From Nitrobacter sp. NHB1 (GTDB taxonomy: Bacteria; Pseudomonadota; Alphaproteobacteria; Rhizobiales; Xanthobacteraceae): a stretch of DNA of 64,000 nucleotides. The stretch lies in NCBI RefSeq assembly GCF_036964665.1, contig NZ_JBAMDA010000001.1:806001-870000 (forward strand), written 5' to 3'. Numbering within the stretch: the first letter of the stretch is position 1; each line of letters begins with the position of its first letter. The position numbers and the translations under genes are program-made. This document shows positions 47,880 through 56,462 of the stretch, piece after piece. The notes under the pieces were generated by a model. It ran no database searches and had not been told where the DNA came from. It worked only from the letters and a program-made list of their open reading frames with translations.

Positions 47880-48539
47880 TTACTTCGGCTGCTCGACAAT
47901 ACGGAAATACGGCTTCGGCGACTTCCAGCCCTTGGGGAATTTCTTGCGGGCCTCTTCCTCCGGGACCGCGGCGGAGAAGAACACGTCGTCGCCCTGTTTC
48001 CAGTCCGACGGAGTCGAGACGCCGTGCTTGGCGGTGAGCTGCAGGGAGTCGATGATGCGCAGCACTTCCTGCCAGTTGCGGCCGGTGCTCATCGGGTAGA
48101 TGAGTACCAGCTTGATCTGCTTGTCGGGGCCGATCACGAAGATGTTGCGCACGGTTTGGTTGTCTGCCGGCGTCCGCTTGTTGACATCGCCCGAGGTGCT
48201 AGCCGGCAGCATGCCGTAGAGCTTGGCGACATTGAAATCGACATCGGCGATCAACGGATAGTTCGGCGCGACGCCCTGCGTCTCCTCGATGTCCTTGGAC
48301 CACAGGTGATGCTTGTCTGTGGGATCGACGCTGATGCCGATCAGCTTGACGCCTCGCTTGTCGAACTCCGGCTTGAGCCGTGCGACGGCGCCCAGCTCAG
48401 TGGTGCAGACCGGCGTAAAATCCTTCGGGTGAGAGAAAAACAGAGCCCAGCCATCTCCGAGCCACTTGTGGAAGCTGATGTGGCCTTCGGTACTCTCGGC
48501 TTCGAAATCAGGGGCAGGCGTACCAATCGATAAAGTCAT
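47880..48539 (-). CDS. 1-Cys peroxiredoxin (Prx6 type)
   Basis: A 219-residue thiol peroxidase. The peroxidatic Cys45 is in HPKDFTPVCTTELG, with the catalytic Thr and the distal Arg in the TVRNIFVIGPD segment. The long C-terminal extension (SLQLTAKHGVSTPSDWKQGDDVFF) and absence of a resolving Cys place it in the Prx6/1-Cys class that detoxifies peroxides. The start MTLSIGTPAPDFEAES is typical. Its upstream region has a GTGCGGC / GCCGCAC inverted pair overlapping the TGCGGCCTATAG motif. Confidence 0.95.
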   Translation of the reverse strand: MTLSIGTPAPDFEAESTEGHISFHKWLGDGWALFFSHPKDFTPVCTTELGAVARLKPEFDKRGVKLIGISVDPTDKHHLWSKDIEETQGVAPNYPLIADVDFNVAKLYGMLPASTSGDVNKRTPADNQTVRNIFVIGPDKQIKLVLIYPMSTGRNWQEVLRIIDSLQLTAKHGVSTPSDWKQGDDVFFSAAVPEEEARKKFPKGWKSPKPYFRIVEQPK

Positions 48540-48915
48540 AGTTACGTCCTCGTGTCACAGTTAACCCATAGGTGCGGCAACTATAGGCCGCACGATTACG
48601 AAACGAAACCGGTTATGAAAAAGGGCAATATCTTTTTTCCCGGCGGGCGTTGCGGAGCATCTTCCTGTCGATAGCCGGCAGGTGCGGCGAATTAACGCCT
48701 ACGACAACGCCTACGACATTGTGATCGGGAATGCCGTGATGTTGCCCCGCCCGCGCCGGAACGTGCTGCGATCGTCTTGAACGGCGATCCACATCGCCGT
48801 GACAAACCGAGCAGTCGGGTAAATTCAAAAGCACGACGACGGATTGTCTGATTTTTAACGAACGATTCACGCCCGCGTGAAATTGCTGATTTGATCCAGA
48901 AGCGAGAACCACCCC
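48540..48915. other. Divergent intergenic region, no gene recognised
   Basis: 376 bp. The peroxiredoxin promoter lies at its left side, with GTGCGGC / GCCGCAC (48571-48592) around TATAG. Minus-strand frames crossing the rest are antisense to the gene at 48916 and have no ribosome site. Confidence 0.45.
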
Positions 48916-49488
48916 ATGCTTTCCGACATGTCCGCCGCCGGCGGCCCGATCGACATTTCCGCCATTGTCAGCCGGGAGGCCGTGGTCGCGGCGCTTGCCA
49001 CGGTCCGTGACAGCGTGATCACGGGGGAGGGACCGACCGCGCGCGGCCGCGTTCATTTTTCCCGCGTGCTCGACCCCACCGACGCGTCCTGGTGCGTGCG
49101 CCTTTTGACCGCCGCCGCCGTGAATAACCAGCCGGTGAGCCGGGCGGAGGCGGAAGTTCTTTTCGAAATTAACGATGTTGCGACTGAGCGAAGCGATGAC
49201 GGGCGGTTTGACGATCTTTTTGCCAAGGCGATCGTGCACCACGCCGCGGCTGCATCAGGTCTTCCGGTGCCGCCGCGCAGCATCGCGCTGTCGCCGGACA
49301 CGGCCATCGAGAGCTGGGCGCCGACCAGGGCGGTGGGCGTCAATATCGAAGTGCTGGAGTGGATCGCAAGCCAGATGCGCGGCAAACGCCGCAGCAATCG
49401 TCAGTTGATGGCGCTGGTCGCGAGCCTGATCGGGGCGGCGACCCTGCCGCTGACGCATCTTCCAAACCTTTTTGATATCGGCATGTAG
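48916..49488 (+). CDS. Conserved-looking hypothetical protein, possible C-terminal membrane helix
   Basis: A 190-residue protein. The N-terminal 150 residues are hydrophilic with alternating helices (EAVVAALATVRDSVITGEGP, RAEAEVLFEINDVATER, GRFDDLFAKAIVHHAAAASG). The C-terminus (LMALVASLIGAATLPLTHL) is hydrophobic and could be a tail anchor. I recognise no domain. It sits alone, with a degraded family A repeat after it. Codon use fits the chromosome, so it is likely a real gene. Confidence 0.75.
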   Translation: MLSDMSAAGGPIDISAIVSREAVVAALATVRDSVITGEGPTARGRVHFSRVLDPTDASWCVRLLTAAAVNNQPVSRAEAEVLFEINDVATERSDDGRFDDLFAKAIVHHAAAASGLPVPPRSIALSPDTAIESWAPTRAVGVNIEVLEWIASQMRGKRRSNRQLMALVASLIGAATLPLTHLPNLFDIGM

Positions 49489-49546
49489 GCCGTGCGAAAC
49501 CTGCTGAGACGACGAACGACGGGTTGCTCGCTCACGCCGTTTCTGT

Positions 49547-49650
49547 AGCGTTTTCGAACGAAAGCATGTCCTCGGGCTTGACCCGAGGATGGATGCCGGT
49601 TCGCGTGAAGAAACGCGTCAAACCAAAAACATGAATCCCGTTTCTGGCAG
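49547..49650 (+). repeat. Palindromic intergenic repeat, family A, copy 5 (long variant, degraded)
   Basis: Starts AGCGTTTTCGAACGAAAGCA, carries the long-variant hairpin TCCTCGGGCTTGACCCGAGGA and GCCGGTTCGCGTGAAGAAA, then diverges where other copies have the TTCTGATTCCATCAGAA hairpin. Confidence 0.75.
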
Positions 49651-49801
49651 TAAGCTCGTCCGAGGCACGGTCCTGCTGAAAAGCCTTTGCTCCCGTTTTG
49701 TTTTTCTGTACGACGGAACGGGTACGCCGCGTCCGTAGGCCAGATCGCGCGCACCGTCCGGGGGATTGGACCGCGCCTCAAGGTTGCAGGTCAACAGGCT
49801 C

Positions 49802-51817
49802 ATGTTCAAACGGATACTGATCGCCAATCGCGGCGAGATCGCCTGCCGGATCATCAGGTCGGCCCGTCGGATGGGCATCGAAACCGTTGCCGTATACTCG
49901 GAGGCGGATCGCGACGCGCTTCACGTCGAGATTGCCGATGAGGCTGTGCTGATCGGCCCGCCGCCGGCGGCCGAGAGCTACCTCGTCATCGAGACGATCG
50001 TGGAGGCGTGCCGCAAGACCGGTGCGCAGGCCGTGCATCCCGGCTACGGCTTCCTGTCCGAGCGCGAGGCGTTCCCGCGTGCGCTCGCGGACGCTGGCCT
50101 GATTTTCATCGGCCCCAATCCCGGCGCGATCGCCGCGATGGGCGACAAGATCGAATCCAAGAAGGCTGCGGCCAAGGCCCGGGTCTCGACGGTCCCCGGC
50201 TTCCTCGGCGTGATTGAGAACGACAGGCACGCGGTGACAATCGCCGACGAGATCGGCTATCCCGTGATGATCAAGGCGTCGGCCGGCGGCGGCGGAAAAG
50301 GTATGCGCATTGCGCACGCGACCGCCGAGGTCGTCGAGGGGTTCAATCTCGCGAAGGCGGAGGCGAAGTCGTCGTTCGGCGACGATCGGGTCTTCATCGA
50401 GAAATTCATCGTCGATCCCCGCCATATCGAAATTCAGGTGCTCGGCGACAAGCACGGCAACGTGATCTATCTCGGCGAGCGCGAGTGTTCGATCCAGCGC
50501 CGCAACCAGAAGGTTATCGAGGAGGCGCCGTCACCGCTGCTCGACGAGACCACACGGCGCAAGATGGGCGAGCAGGCCGTCGCGCTGGCCAAGGCGGTGA
50601 ACTACGATTCGGCGGGCACGGTCGAATTCGTCGCGGGGCAGGACAAGAGCTTTTACTTTCTCGAAATGAACACGCGGCTGCAGGTCGAGCATCCCGTCAC
50701 GGAGTTGATCACCGGCATCGATCTGGTCGAGCAGATGATCCGCATTGCTGCCGGAGAAAAGCTCGCGATCGCGCAGAAGGACGTGACGCTAACGGGATGG
50801 GCGGTGGAATCGCGCGTCTATGCCGAAGACCCGTTCCGCAATTTCCTCCCCTCGATCGGGCGTCTTGTCAAATATCGACCACCGGCCGAGATGAGCCAGG
50901 ACGGCATTACTGTGCGCAACGATACCGGCGTGTACGAGGGCGGCGAGATTTCGATCTTTTACGACCCGATGATCGCCAAGCTCGTCACCCATGGGCCGTC
51001 GCGCGCCGCCGCCATCGAAGCGCAGGCTCATGCGCTCGACGCATTTTATATCGACGGCATCCGGCACAACATTCCGTTTCTGTCGGCCTTGATGCATCAT
51101 CCGCGCTGGCGCGCCGGCAATCTCTCGACCGGATTCATCGCCGAGGAATTTCCAAAGGGGTTCACGACGCGAGCGCCGAAAGGCGAGATCGCGCGGAGAC
51201 TCGCGTCGGTGGCGGCCGCAATCGATCACATGCTCGGCGAGCGCAAGCGGCAGATTTCCGGCCAGATGAACGGGCGCGTGGTGACGCGCGAAGGCCGCCG
51301 CGCAGTCTGGCTCGACCGCGATGAAATCCTGCTCGATGTCGCGCGCGATGGCGACGCCATCGCGGTCCGCTTCGTCAGCGAGGATGGTGATGTCGGCAAT
51401 GCACATCGATTGCTCTCGCGATGGGTGCCGGGCCAACCGGTCTGGCAAGGCACGCTCGACGGGCATCCCATTGCGATGCAGGTGCGGCCGATGCCCAATG
51501 GCATCCAGCTCGCGCATCAGGGATTCGAAGTTGCGATCAACGTGTTTACCGAAACCGAGGCGGCGGCGGCGCGGCTGATGCCGGTTGCGGCCGTGACAGA
51601 CACCGGCAAGAAGCTGCTGTGCCCGATGCCAGGCCTCGTCGTCTCGATTGCGGTGACCGAGGGACAGGAGGTCAAGACTGGTGAGACGCTGGCGGTGATC
51701 GAGGCCATGAAGATGCAGAACGTGCTGCGCGCCGAGCACGACGGAGTGATCAAGACGATCGCGGCGGTCCCCGGCGCGACGCTGGCGGTGGATGCGCTGA
51801 TCCTCGAATTTGCGTGA
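49802..51817 (+). CDS. pccA: Propionyl-/acetyl-CoA carboxylase biotin-containing alpha subunit
   Basis: A 671-residue protein that carboxylates its own biotin and passes CO2 to a PccB-type transferase. The biotin carboxylase domain (about 1-450) has [17 protein letters not shown], the ATP loop KASAGGGGKGMRI and [15 protein letters not shown] linker domain follows, and the C-terminal biotinyl domain carries the acceptor Lys in VIEAMKMQNVL. Size and domain order match alphaproteobacterial PccA; the mce gene in this window supports a propionyl-CoA role. No beta-subunit gene lies next to it. Close alternative: methylcrotonyl-CoA carboxylase alpha subunit. Confidence 0.9.
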   Translation: MFKRILIANRGEIACRIIRSARRMGIETVAVYSEADRDALHVEIADEAVLIGPPPAAESYLVIETIVEACRKTGAQAVHPGYGFLSEREAFPRALADAGLIFIGPNPGAIAAMGDKIESKKAAAKARVSTVPGFLGVIENDRHAVTIADEIGYPVMIKASAGGGGKGMRIAHATAEVVEGFNLAKAEAKSSFGDDRVFIEKFIVDPRHIEIQVLGDKHGNVIYLGERECSIQRRNQKVIEEAPSPLLDETTRRKMGEQAVALAKAVNYDSAGTVEFVAGQDKSFYFLEMNTRLQVEHPVTELITGIDLVEQMIRIAAGEKLAIAQKDVTLTGWAVESRVYAEDPFRNFLPSIGRLVKYRPPAEMSQDGITVRNDTGVYEGGEISIFYDPMIAKLVTHGPSRAAAIEAQAHALDAFYIDGIRHNIPFLSALMHHPRWRAGNLSTGFIAEEFPKGFTTRAPKGEIARRLASVAAAIDHMLGERKRQISGQMNGRVVTREGRRAVWLDRDEILLDVARDGDAIAVRFVSEDGDVGNAHRLLSRWVPGQPVWQGTLDGHPIAMQVRPMPNGIQLAHQGFEVAINVFTETEAAAARLMPVAAVTDTGKKLLCPMPGLVVSIAVTEGQEVKTGETLAVIEAMKMQNVLRAEHDGVIKTIAAVPGATLAVDALILEFA

Positions 51818-51887
51818 GTGAGACTTTCGCCAGCGCCTTGAAACCTTGTATGCCCGCGGTGTGAAGTTGCCGGAAATGAAAGGCTAG

Positions 51888-52187
51888 ATGGCCAACGTGG
51901 TTCGTCAGATCGTGATCCGCGGCCGCGTTCAGGGCGTCGGCTTTCGCTACTGGACGATGCGCGAGGCGATCCGTCTCGGCGTTGCCGGCTGGGTGCGTAA
52001 TCGCCGCGACGGCAGCGTCGAGGCCTTGTTCGCGGGGCCGGCCGATGCCGTCGCGGACATGGTGGCACGCTGCCGGCTTGGACCGGAGTCCGCACGCGTT
52101 GATGCGGTCGAAGATCAGCCCGTGACGGCGAACGCCTTGAAGATGATCCGGCCCGGCGAGCGTTTTTCGCAACTCCCGACGGCGTAG
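51888..52187 (+). CDS. acyP: Acylphosphatase
   Basis: A 99-residue enzyme that hydrolyses acyl phosphates. The signature RGRVQGVGFRYWTMREA contains the phosphate-binding Arg, and the catalytic Asn is in GWVRNRRDGSVEAL. It follows pccA by 70 bp and may be transcribed with it. Confidence 0.94.
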   Translation: MANVVRQIVIRGRVQGVGFRYWTMREAIRLGVAGWVRNRRDGSVEALFAGPADAVADMVARCRLGPESARVDAVEDQPVTANALKMIRPGERFSQLPTA

Positions 52188-52216
52188 GCGAACGTTCGCG
52201 CCACGGCAGCCAAACC

Positions 52217-52549
52217 TTACCTTACCGGAAGTTCGGCGACCTTTGTCCACGATTCCGAACCTGACGCGCCCTGCTTCTGATATACGCCATTGTTCGCTGG
52301 TGTAGGATCGTTGATGACCCACGCCATTTTGTTTGCATCATAAGCAAGAGAGGAATTGGCTTGCGCCTTCGTCGTGAAGATGACACCGCCGCCCGCGTTG
52401 AAGCCGTGAACAGCCGCATCGATCGGACCAAGGACGCTCGACCGCGAGAACCGTTTTATGGACCTCGTCGCGCCGACGATTTCATGACCGAGGAATTCAC
52501 CAAGGTCGGTTCCAAGTGGAACGGTTGGCGTTCGGATGCCTTCAGCCAT
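52217..52549 (-). CDS. Phage tail-like protein remnant
   Basis: A 110-residue protein. The C-terminal half (VIFTTKAQANSSLAYDANKM, then AWVINDPTPANNGVY(x)K(x)GASGSESW) matches a short module I know from tail/virion proteins of Bradyrhizobium-type prophages. AAGGATAA lies before the ATG. The N-terminal half has no motif. It forms part of a small phage-derived patch between acyP and lipB, without integrase or structural genes. Confidence 0.6.
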   Translation of the reverse strand: MAEGIRTPTVPLGTDLGEFLGHEIVGATRSIKRFSRSSVLGPIDAAVHGFNAGGGVIFTTKAQANSSLAYDANKMAWVINDPTPANNGVYQKQGASGSESWTKVAELPVR

Positions 52550-52562
52550 TTCTGGATTATCC

Positions 52563-52700
52563 TTAAATTATGAAGCGGACGACCGCGTCATGGATCGTTT
52601 GAGTCGCAGAGCCGGACACCACAAGTTTGATGTCGATCGTGTCGCCAATGCTGACGGTGACCGAGTGAGCGCTATCAGTTGCGGATATATCGGCCGCCAT
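52563..52700 (-). CDS. Small ORF upstream of the tail-like gene, possible phage remnant
   Basis: A 45-residue frame (MAADISATDSAHSVTVSIGD at its start) on the same strand as, and 13 bp before, the tail-like gene. The beta-rich ValThrValSerIleGlyAsp-type stretch looks protein-like. There is no ribosome site, and its ATG shares CATG with the divergent gene at 52699, so it may be a decayed C-terminal fragment. Confidence 0.35.
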   Translation of the reverse strand: MAADISATDSAHSVTVSIGDTIDIKLVVSGSATQTIHDAVVRFII

Positions 52701-53007
52701 GGACGGGGTGTCTGGCAAAGCGTTCGGCGCTCTCGGGCAGTTTCCGATCATACAGGCGGCCGTCGCGGTACTGATTCTGCTGGGCTGCGTCTACCTGATC
52801 TTCCGCGCCAGCAAGGACAGGGCCACACCGCGCGAGCAGATCCCGCAATGGCTCATAATGTGGCCGCTGCACGACATGATGGCGGCGGTGCATGACACGG
52901 CTGAGGAAAGCCGCCGAGCGACCGAGCTTCTCAAAGAGGCCAGGGATGCACTGCTGGCGTGCAAGACCATGCTGGAATTGATCCGCAACGAAAGCCGGAT
53001 GCGCTGA
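52699..53007 (+). CDS. Small phage-type membrane protein
   Basis: A 102-residue protein: short N-terminus MDGVSGKAFGALGQFP, one membrane helix (about 17-35, IIQAAVAVLILLGCVYLIF), then a charged amphipathic part (PREQIPQWLIMWPLHDMM) and a coiled-coil-like helix ending LELIRNESRMR. This arrangement matches a small membrane protein found in prophage lysis/tail regions of Bradyrhizobium relatives. No ribosome site is evident before the ATG. It lies head-to-head with the tail-like frames. Confidence 0.6.
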   Translation: MDGVSGKAFGALGQFPIIQAAVAVLILLGCVYLIFRASKDRATPREQIPQWLIMWPLHDMMAAVHDTAEESRRATELLKEARDALLACKTMLELIRNESRMR

Positions 53008-53110
53008 AGCGTAAATCGGGACTGCCGGTCTCAAGGGAACTGTAGGACCCGGCAGTCCCATTGCCGGAGACACTACTAACCAGCCTCTAAAGTATATCTG
53101 AGAAGAAACC

Positions 53111-53506
53111 ATGCGAGTTATCGTCATTTTGGCGACGCTGCTATGCGATGTGTGCTTGTCAGCGCGGGCCGATGCAAGGCCGAGGCATTACCGGACTTCT
53201 TTGCAAAAAATGCAAATTACTTCCGGCTGCTCCGATCCGATCTGTGAGATATTCTCGGTCTCGCCGAGTCTACCGAAGGCGCGCGCGGCGCACAGAAAAT
53301 CGCACCGGAGTACTCGGACTGCAATCGCTCGGCCTCGCAAGATCGGCCTCGCAAGAATAGCCCAGCCTCTTGATCGTCAGGCCGTCGTCTCCGGCAGGCG
53401 CAGTTCCGACGGGCCGAACACCTCTCCGAATGCGCGCCGGAGGGCGGCATCGACATCGGTCAGCCTGACACGAACGCCGAGATCGGCGAGGCTGGTGACG
53501 CCGTAG
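53111..53506 (+). CDS. Possible signal-peptide ORF in the phage patch, likely decayed
   Basis: The frame starts with a plausible signal peptide ([20 protein letters not shown], then [10 protein letters not shown]) and [10 protein letters not shown], features of small exported proteins in prophage patches of this family. Beyond about residue 60 the composition becomes low-complexity Arg/Ser/Ala, and from 53377 it is antisense to lipB. The N-terminal part may be real and the rest out of frame. Low confidence. Confidence 0.28.
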   Translation: MRVIVILATLLCDVCLSARADARPRHYRTSLQKMQITSGCSDPICEIFSVSPSLPKARAAHRKSHRSTRTAIARPRKIGLARIAQPLDRQAVVSGRRSSDGPNTSPNARRRAASTSVSLTRTPRSARLVTP

Positions 53507-54102
53507 CGCGCGTCCGTAATCCCGCAGGGCACGATGGCGTCGAAATGGCTGAGGTCGGGTTCGACATTGAGCGAGACGCCGTGGAACGACACCCAGCGGC
53601 GCAGCCGCACGCCGATTGCCGCGATCTTGTCCTCATGGCCCGGTCCCTTGTCCGGGCGCGCCACCCAGACGCCGACCCGATCCTCCCGCCGCTCTCCCTT
53701 GACGTCGAAGGCATCGAGAGTTCGGATGATCCATTCCTCGAGGCCGGCGACGAACGCCCGCACATCGGGACGGCGACGCTTCAAATCCAGCATGACATAG
53801 GCCACGCGTTGGCCGGGGCCGTGATAGGTAACCTGGCCGCCACGGCCGGTCGCGAACAGCGGAAAGCGGGCCTGGAGCAGATCGGCTTCGCGCCCTCTGG
53901 TGCCGGAGGTGTAGAGCGGCGGGTGCTCCAGCAGCCAGACCAGTTCCGGAGCCTCGCCCGAGGCGATCGCCGCCGCCCGCGCTTCCATGGCGGCAACGGC
54001 CTCCGGATAGGGCACGGGAGCATCGGACAGCAGCCAGTCCACAGGCTCACTGGGCGAGGCTGCAAACGGCTTCAAATCGAGGGTCTGGCGGTTGTTAACC
54101 AT
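53377..54102 (-). CDS. lipB: Octanoyl-[ACP]:protein N-octanoyltransferase
   Basis: A 241-residue enzyme that moves octanoyl groups from ACP to lipoate-dependent proteins. Signatures are [13 protein letters not shown], the [22 protein letters not shown] core, the catalytic Lys in [20 protein letters not shown], and the catalytic Cys in [19 protein letters not shown]. Length is typical. It is divergent from the FliN-like gene with 42 bp between them. Confidence 0.95.
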   Translation of the reverse strand: MVNNRQTLDLKPFAASPSEPVDWLLSDAPVPYPEAVAAMEARAAAIASGEAPELVWLLEHPPLYTSGTRGREADLLQARFPLFATGRGGQVTYHGPGQRVAYVMLDLKRRRPDVRAFVAGLEEWIIRTLDAFDVKGERREDRVGVWVARPDKGPGHEDKIAAIGVRLRRWVSFHGVSLNVEPDLSHFDAIVPCGITDARYGVTSLADLGVRVRLTDVDAALRRAFGEVFGPSELRLPETTA

Positions 54103-54144
54103 TGTCTAACCATAACGTGGTGGTCTGGAACCGCAGCAATTTGC

Positions 54145-54408
54145 ATGGTCCGTGAGTCTGTATTCGTGGCGACGCTCGATAAAGTATCCGTCGATCTCAT
54201 GGTGGTCCTGGGGACCACGTCGATGCCCGTTCATCAGGTCATGCGGCTCAGCCGCGGCGCCATCATCGAGCTTGATGCCACCGAGCAGGACGAGGTCAAG
54301 ATCCTCGCCAACAACCTGCCGGTCGCCAGCGGGGTGGTGGTGGTCAATCGCAATCGCATCGCGGTCGAAGTCAAGCAGATGCTGCCGCGGACGCCGGACC
54401 ACAGATAA
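54145..54408 (+). CDS. FliM/FliN family (SpoA domain) protein
   Basis: An 87-residue single SpoA domain: KVSVDLMVVLGTTSMPVHQVMRLSRGAIIELD, then DEVKILANNLPVASGVVVVNRNRIAVEV. SpoA domains form the C-ring of the flagellar switch or of type III secretion. This protein is shorter than usual FliN and stands alone beside lipB, with no other flagellar genes nearby, so it may be a spare or regulatory paralogue. The frame continues upstream antisense to lipB, but the ATG at 54145 starts the domain correctly. Confidence 0.85.
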   Translation: MVRESVFVATLDKVSVDLMVVLGTTSMPVHQVMRLSRGAIIELDATEQDEVKILANNLPVASGVVVVNRNRIAVEVKQMLPRTPDHR

Positions 54409-54637
54409 GCCTCTCGGCTCGGACTTGAAGTCCACAGGTCCGGGCCGGGATCGGAGCCCGGATCAGGAGGGCGCTTGAAGCTACTGATTCCAATATCGTT
54501 CTGGTTCCGGCGGCGATGCTCTTCCGAGCCTCTTCAGAAAGGGGAACAACCTCTAGCTGGGCCTTGTCCCCCCACCATTGTTTTGTTACATCGGCGCCGT
54601 CGATCCGGTCGGAGCGCCAGCTTCGGCTCGATTTTCA

Positions 54638-54722
54638 GCGCTCGTGGCGGAATTGGTAGACGCGCTGCCTTGAGGTGGCAGTGAGTAACATCGTGGGGGT
54701 TCGAGTCCCTCCGAGCGCACCA
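54638..54722 (+). tRNA. tRNA-Leu (anticodon GAG)
   Basis: 85 nt including encoded CCA, class II with a long variable arm. Acceptor GCGCTCG pairs with CGAGCGC. Anticodon stem-loop CTGCC-TTGAGGT-GGCAG gives GAG. The D-loop GGAATTGGTAGACGC and T-arm GGGGGTTCGAGTCCCTC are typical of leucine tRNAs. Confidence 0.95.
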
Positions 54723-55082
54723 CTTCACAAAATCGACTCTGAGATCATTTTCGTTCTTGGAGGTCATTTGAAAATTGGCTGATGGGAGTTTTGTGCGCGG
54801 CTGAGTTATGAATTCAAGCTCTTGATGTAGACGGAGCAAAGCCATGCGCGGATGGCCCTTATCGCGAACAAGACCAAACGCGATAGGTGGCAATCTGCCA
54901 CGCAGAACAACAACCCATCCATGATTTCCCGAACACTTACGACGCCGATCTCTACAGGGAGCGCAACGTCACGAGCGCTGCTTCAACAAGATCAAGCCGC
55001 TCAGGCGCGCCGCACGATTGTTTTATTGACCAGCAGAGGGTGCAGGTAATAGCAGGATCGCGGCCAACTCCAGGTTGATGTG
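54723..55082. other. Downstream of tRNA-Leu, no gene recognised
   Basis: 360 bp with lower GC than the core chromosome. No partial copy of the tRNA 3' end and no supported frame; frames over the tRNA itself are artefacts. Confidence 0.45.
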
Positions 55083-55778
55083 ATGAATTCATTAACGACG
55101 ACACTTATGAGTCTTGATAAAGAAATTCTGCTTTCGCTCAACGCATTCGGTGGAGGAAATAACAACCTCTGGGATCTCGCGAACAATTCGCTCTTCAGGG
55201 GATTTCCATTGTTCTTTTCGATTCCCGCCCTGTGGTTCTCCAGCGATCAACCGGAGCGTCGTGGTCGAATGCTGGCCGGACTGTTGGCGGTCTGTTTGGC
55301 GACAATGCTATCGGTTTGGTCGCAGTTTCACATCGCGGTCCACACGCGGCCAATTTTGGACTTGGCAATTCCTCTCGACACCGTCATTCCGCGAACACCA
55401 TGGGACCGAACGAATTCGTTTCCGAGCGACACAGCGACCTTGTTTTTCGGCCTTGCTGCCGTAATCTTTGTAGAAAAGCGTTTGGTCGGATTTTTCTGCT
55501 TTGTTTGGGTCGCGGCACTAGTCGCGATTCCCAGGGTCGTTGTCGGACTCCACTATCCAAGCGACATCATTGGTTCGTTTGTTCTTGGAACGGCAATCGT
55601 TTTCATTTTTACCGCGCTTCCATACCCAAGGGGCCTGTTTGAACACGCGCTCACTTGGTTCGAAGGTCGCCTGTATATCGTTCACGCACTTTTATTCATT
55701 TTTTTGGCGGAATCGTTCGACCTGTTCCCGAGCTTGCAAGCTCTTGGAAAAGTGTTCGCGCGATTGCTTCACGCCTAG
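55083..55778 (+). CDS. PAP2-family membrane phosphatase-like protein with altered motif 2
   Basis: A 231-residue membrane protein (about six helices) of the PAP2/undecaprenyl-phosphatase superfamily. Motif 1 corresponds to VHTRPILDL (residues 87-94) and motif 3 is intact (RVVVGLHYPSD: Arg151, His157, Asp161). Motif 2, normally PSGH, reads PSDT (114-117), so the acid-base histidine is missing. Either another residue substitutes or the enzyme is weak or inactive. Composition is less GC-rich than the chromosome average. The start at 55083 is one codon after a GTG. Confidence 0.8.
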   Translation: MNSLTTTLMSLDKEILLSLNAFGGGNNNLWDLANNSLFRGFPLFFSIPALWFSSDQPERRGRMLAGLLAVCLATMLSVWSQFHIAVHTRPILDLAIPLDTVIPRTPWDRTNSFPSDTATLFFGLAAVIFVEKRLVGFFCFVWVAALVAIPRVVVGLHYPSDIIGSFVLGTAIVFIFTALPYPRGLFEHALTWFEGRLYIVHALLFIFLAESFDLFPSLQALGKVFARLLHA

Positions 55779-56184
55779 ATGTTTCAGCTTTTCAATGGTT
55801 TAGATGAGAGGTGGCGCTCCCTAGCGGAGCCGAAAAATGTGCTGCTGGTGATACTTAGACGGAAGTGGGTCACAAATCAGTTTCGTTGTATTCCGGTGCT
55901 TTCCGTAGGCGTGTGGCCCACTTTTCCGGTTTGTTTCTGCCTGATGGCTATAGCAAGGGCAGCCCGCAGAAATCACAAAGGCGTTTGTTCTTATCTGGCG
56001 CCACGCGCGCTGGGGCGTGTACTCATAAATCGAGGTTCGTGAACGGCTTCGACCCATTGTCCGCTATCCGGCGAATTGTAGACTCAAACCGGACGTCGCC
56101 TCATGTCCGAAAAGGGCCAAAAGCAGACGTCACGTCACATTGCGCGCGTTCTGTTCCGGTGGAAGCTGGCCTGCTAAATCCGGC
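55779..56184. other. AT-richer gap with tRNA-Glu 3' copy, no gene recognised
   Basis: 406 bp. Contains the partial tRNA-Glu sequence at 55812-55834 (separate entry). A frame at 55779-56042 has no ribosome site and an unprotein-like composition. Confidence 0.4.
55812..55834 (-). repeat. Partial copy of the tRNA-Glu 3' end, probable attachment-site remnant
   Basis: TGGCGCTCCCTAGCGGA is identical over 17 bp to the 3' end of tRNA-Glu at 57147-57163 in the same orientation, and the next 6 bp match at 4 positions. A displaced tRNA 3' end about 1.3 kb downstream of an intact tRNA is the footprint of a tyrosine-integrase element that used the tRNA as attB. Confidence 0.8.
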
Positions 56185-56451
56185 TCAAGACGCAGCGGGC
56201 GTTCGAGTTCTCAGACTGTCGACGGCGTGCACCGGGGGCGCGTCACCCCGCATCAAGTGGGCGATTGCGCCGTACACCAACCGCTGGCTCGCAAGCATGC
56301 TCATGCCGGCGAACACGGGCGACGTCACTTCGATGCTGAAGTGTCCCCCACCGCCGTTGACTGTGGCTTGTGAATCGTGAATCTGCTGCTCGATGGCCTC
56401 GCGCAGCGCGTCGATGACGGAACCTTGGAAATCGGTTGGATGGGATGACAT
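56185..56451 (-). CDS. BolA/IbaG-family protein
   Basis: An 88-residue protein with the BolA fold: [20 protein letters not shown], then [29 protein letters not shown], and the C-terminal [11 protein letters not shown]. BolA proteins pair with monothiol (CGFS) glutaredoxins to handle Fe-S clusters and iron signalling. AAAAAGGAG precedes the ATG by 4 bp. Directly upstream, 11 bp away, lies a broken glutaredoxin gene in the same orientation, so the operon has lost its glutaredoxin partner. It lies inside the tRNA-Glu element remnant. Confidence 0.85.
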   Translation of the reverse strand: MSSHPTDFQGSVIDALREAIEQQIHDSQATVNGGGGHFSIEVTSPVFAGMSMLASQRLVYGAIAHLMRGDAPPVHAVDSLRTRTPAAS

Positions 56452-56462
56452 AGTGCTCCTTT

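Noticed and set aside
53545-54144. Upstream extension of the FliN-like frame
   Set aside because: The extension is antisense to lipB; the SpoA domain begins only after the ATG at 54145.
54534-54893. Minus-strand frame with CARRDSNPH over tRNA-Leu
   Set aside because: Artefact of translating a tRNA-Leu gene; the tRNA is clear.
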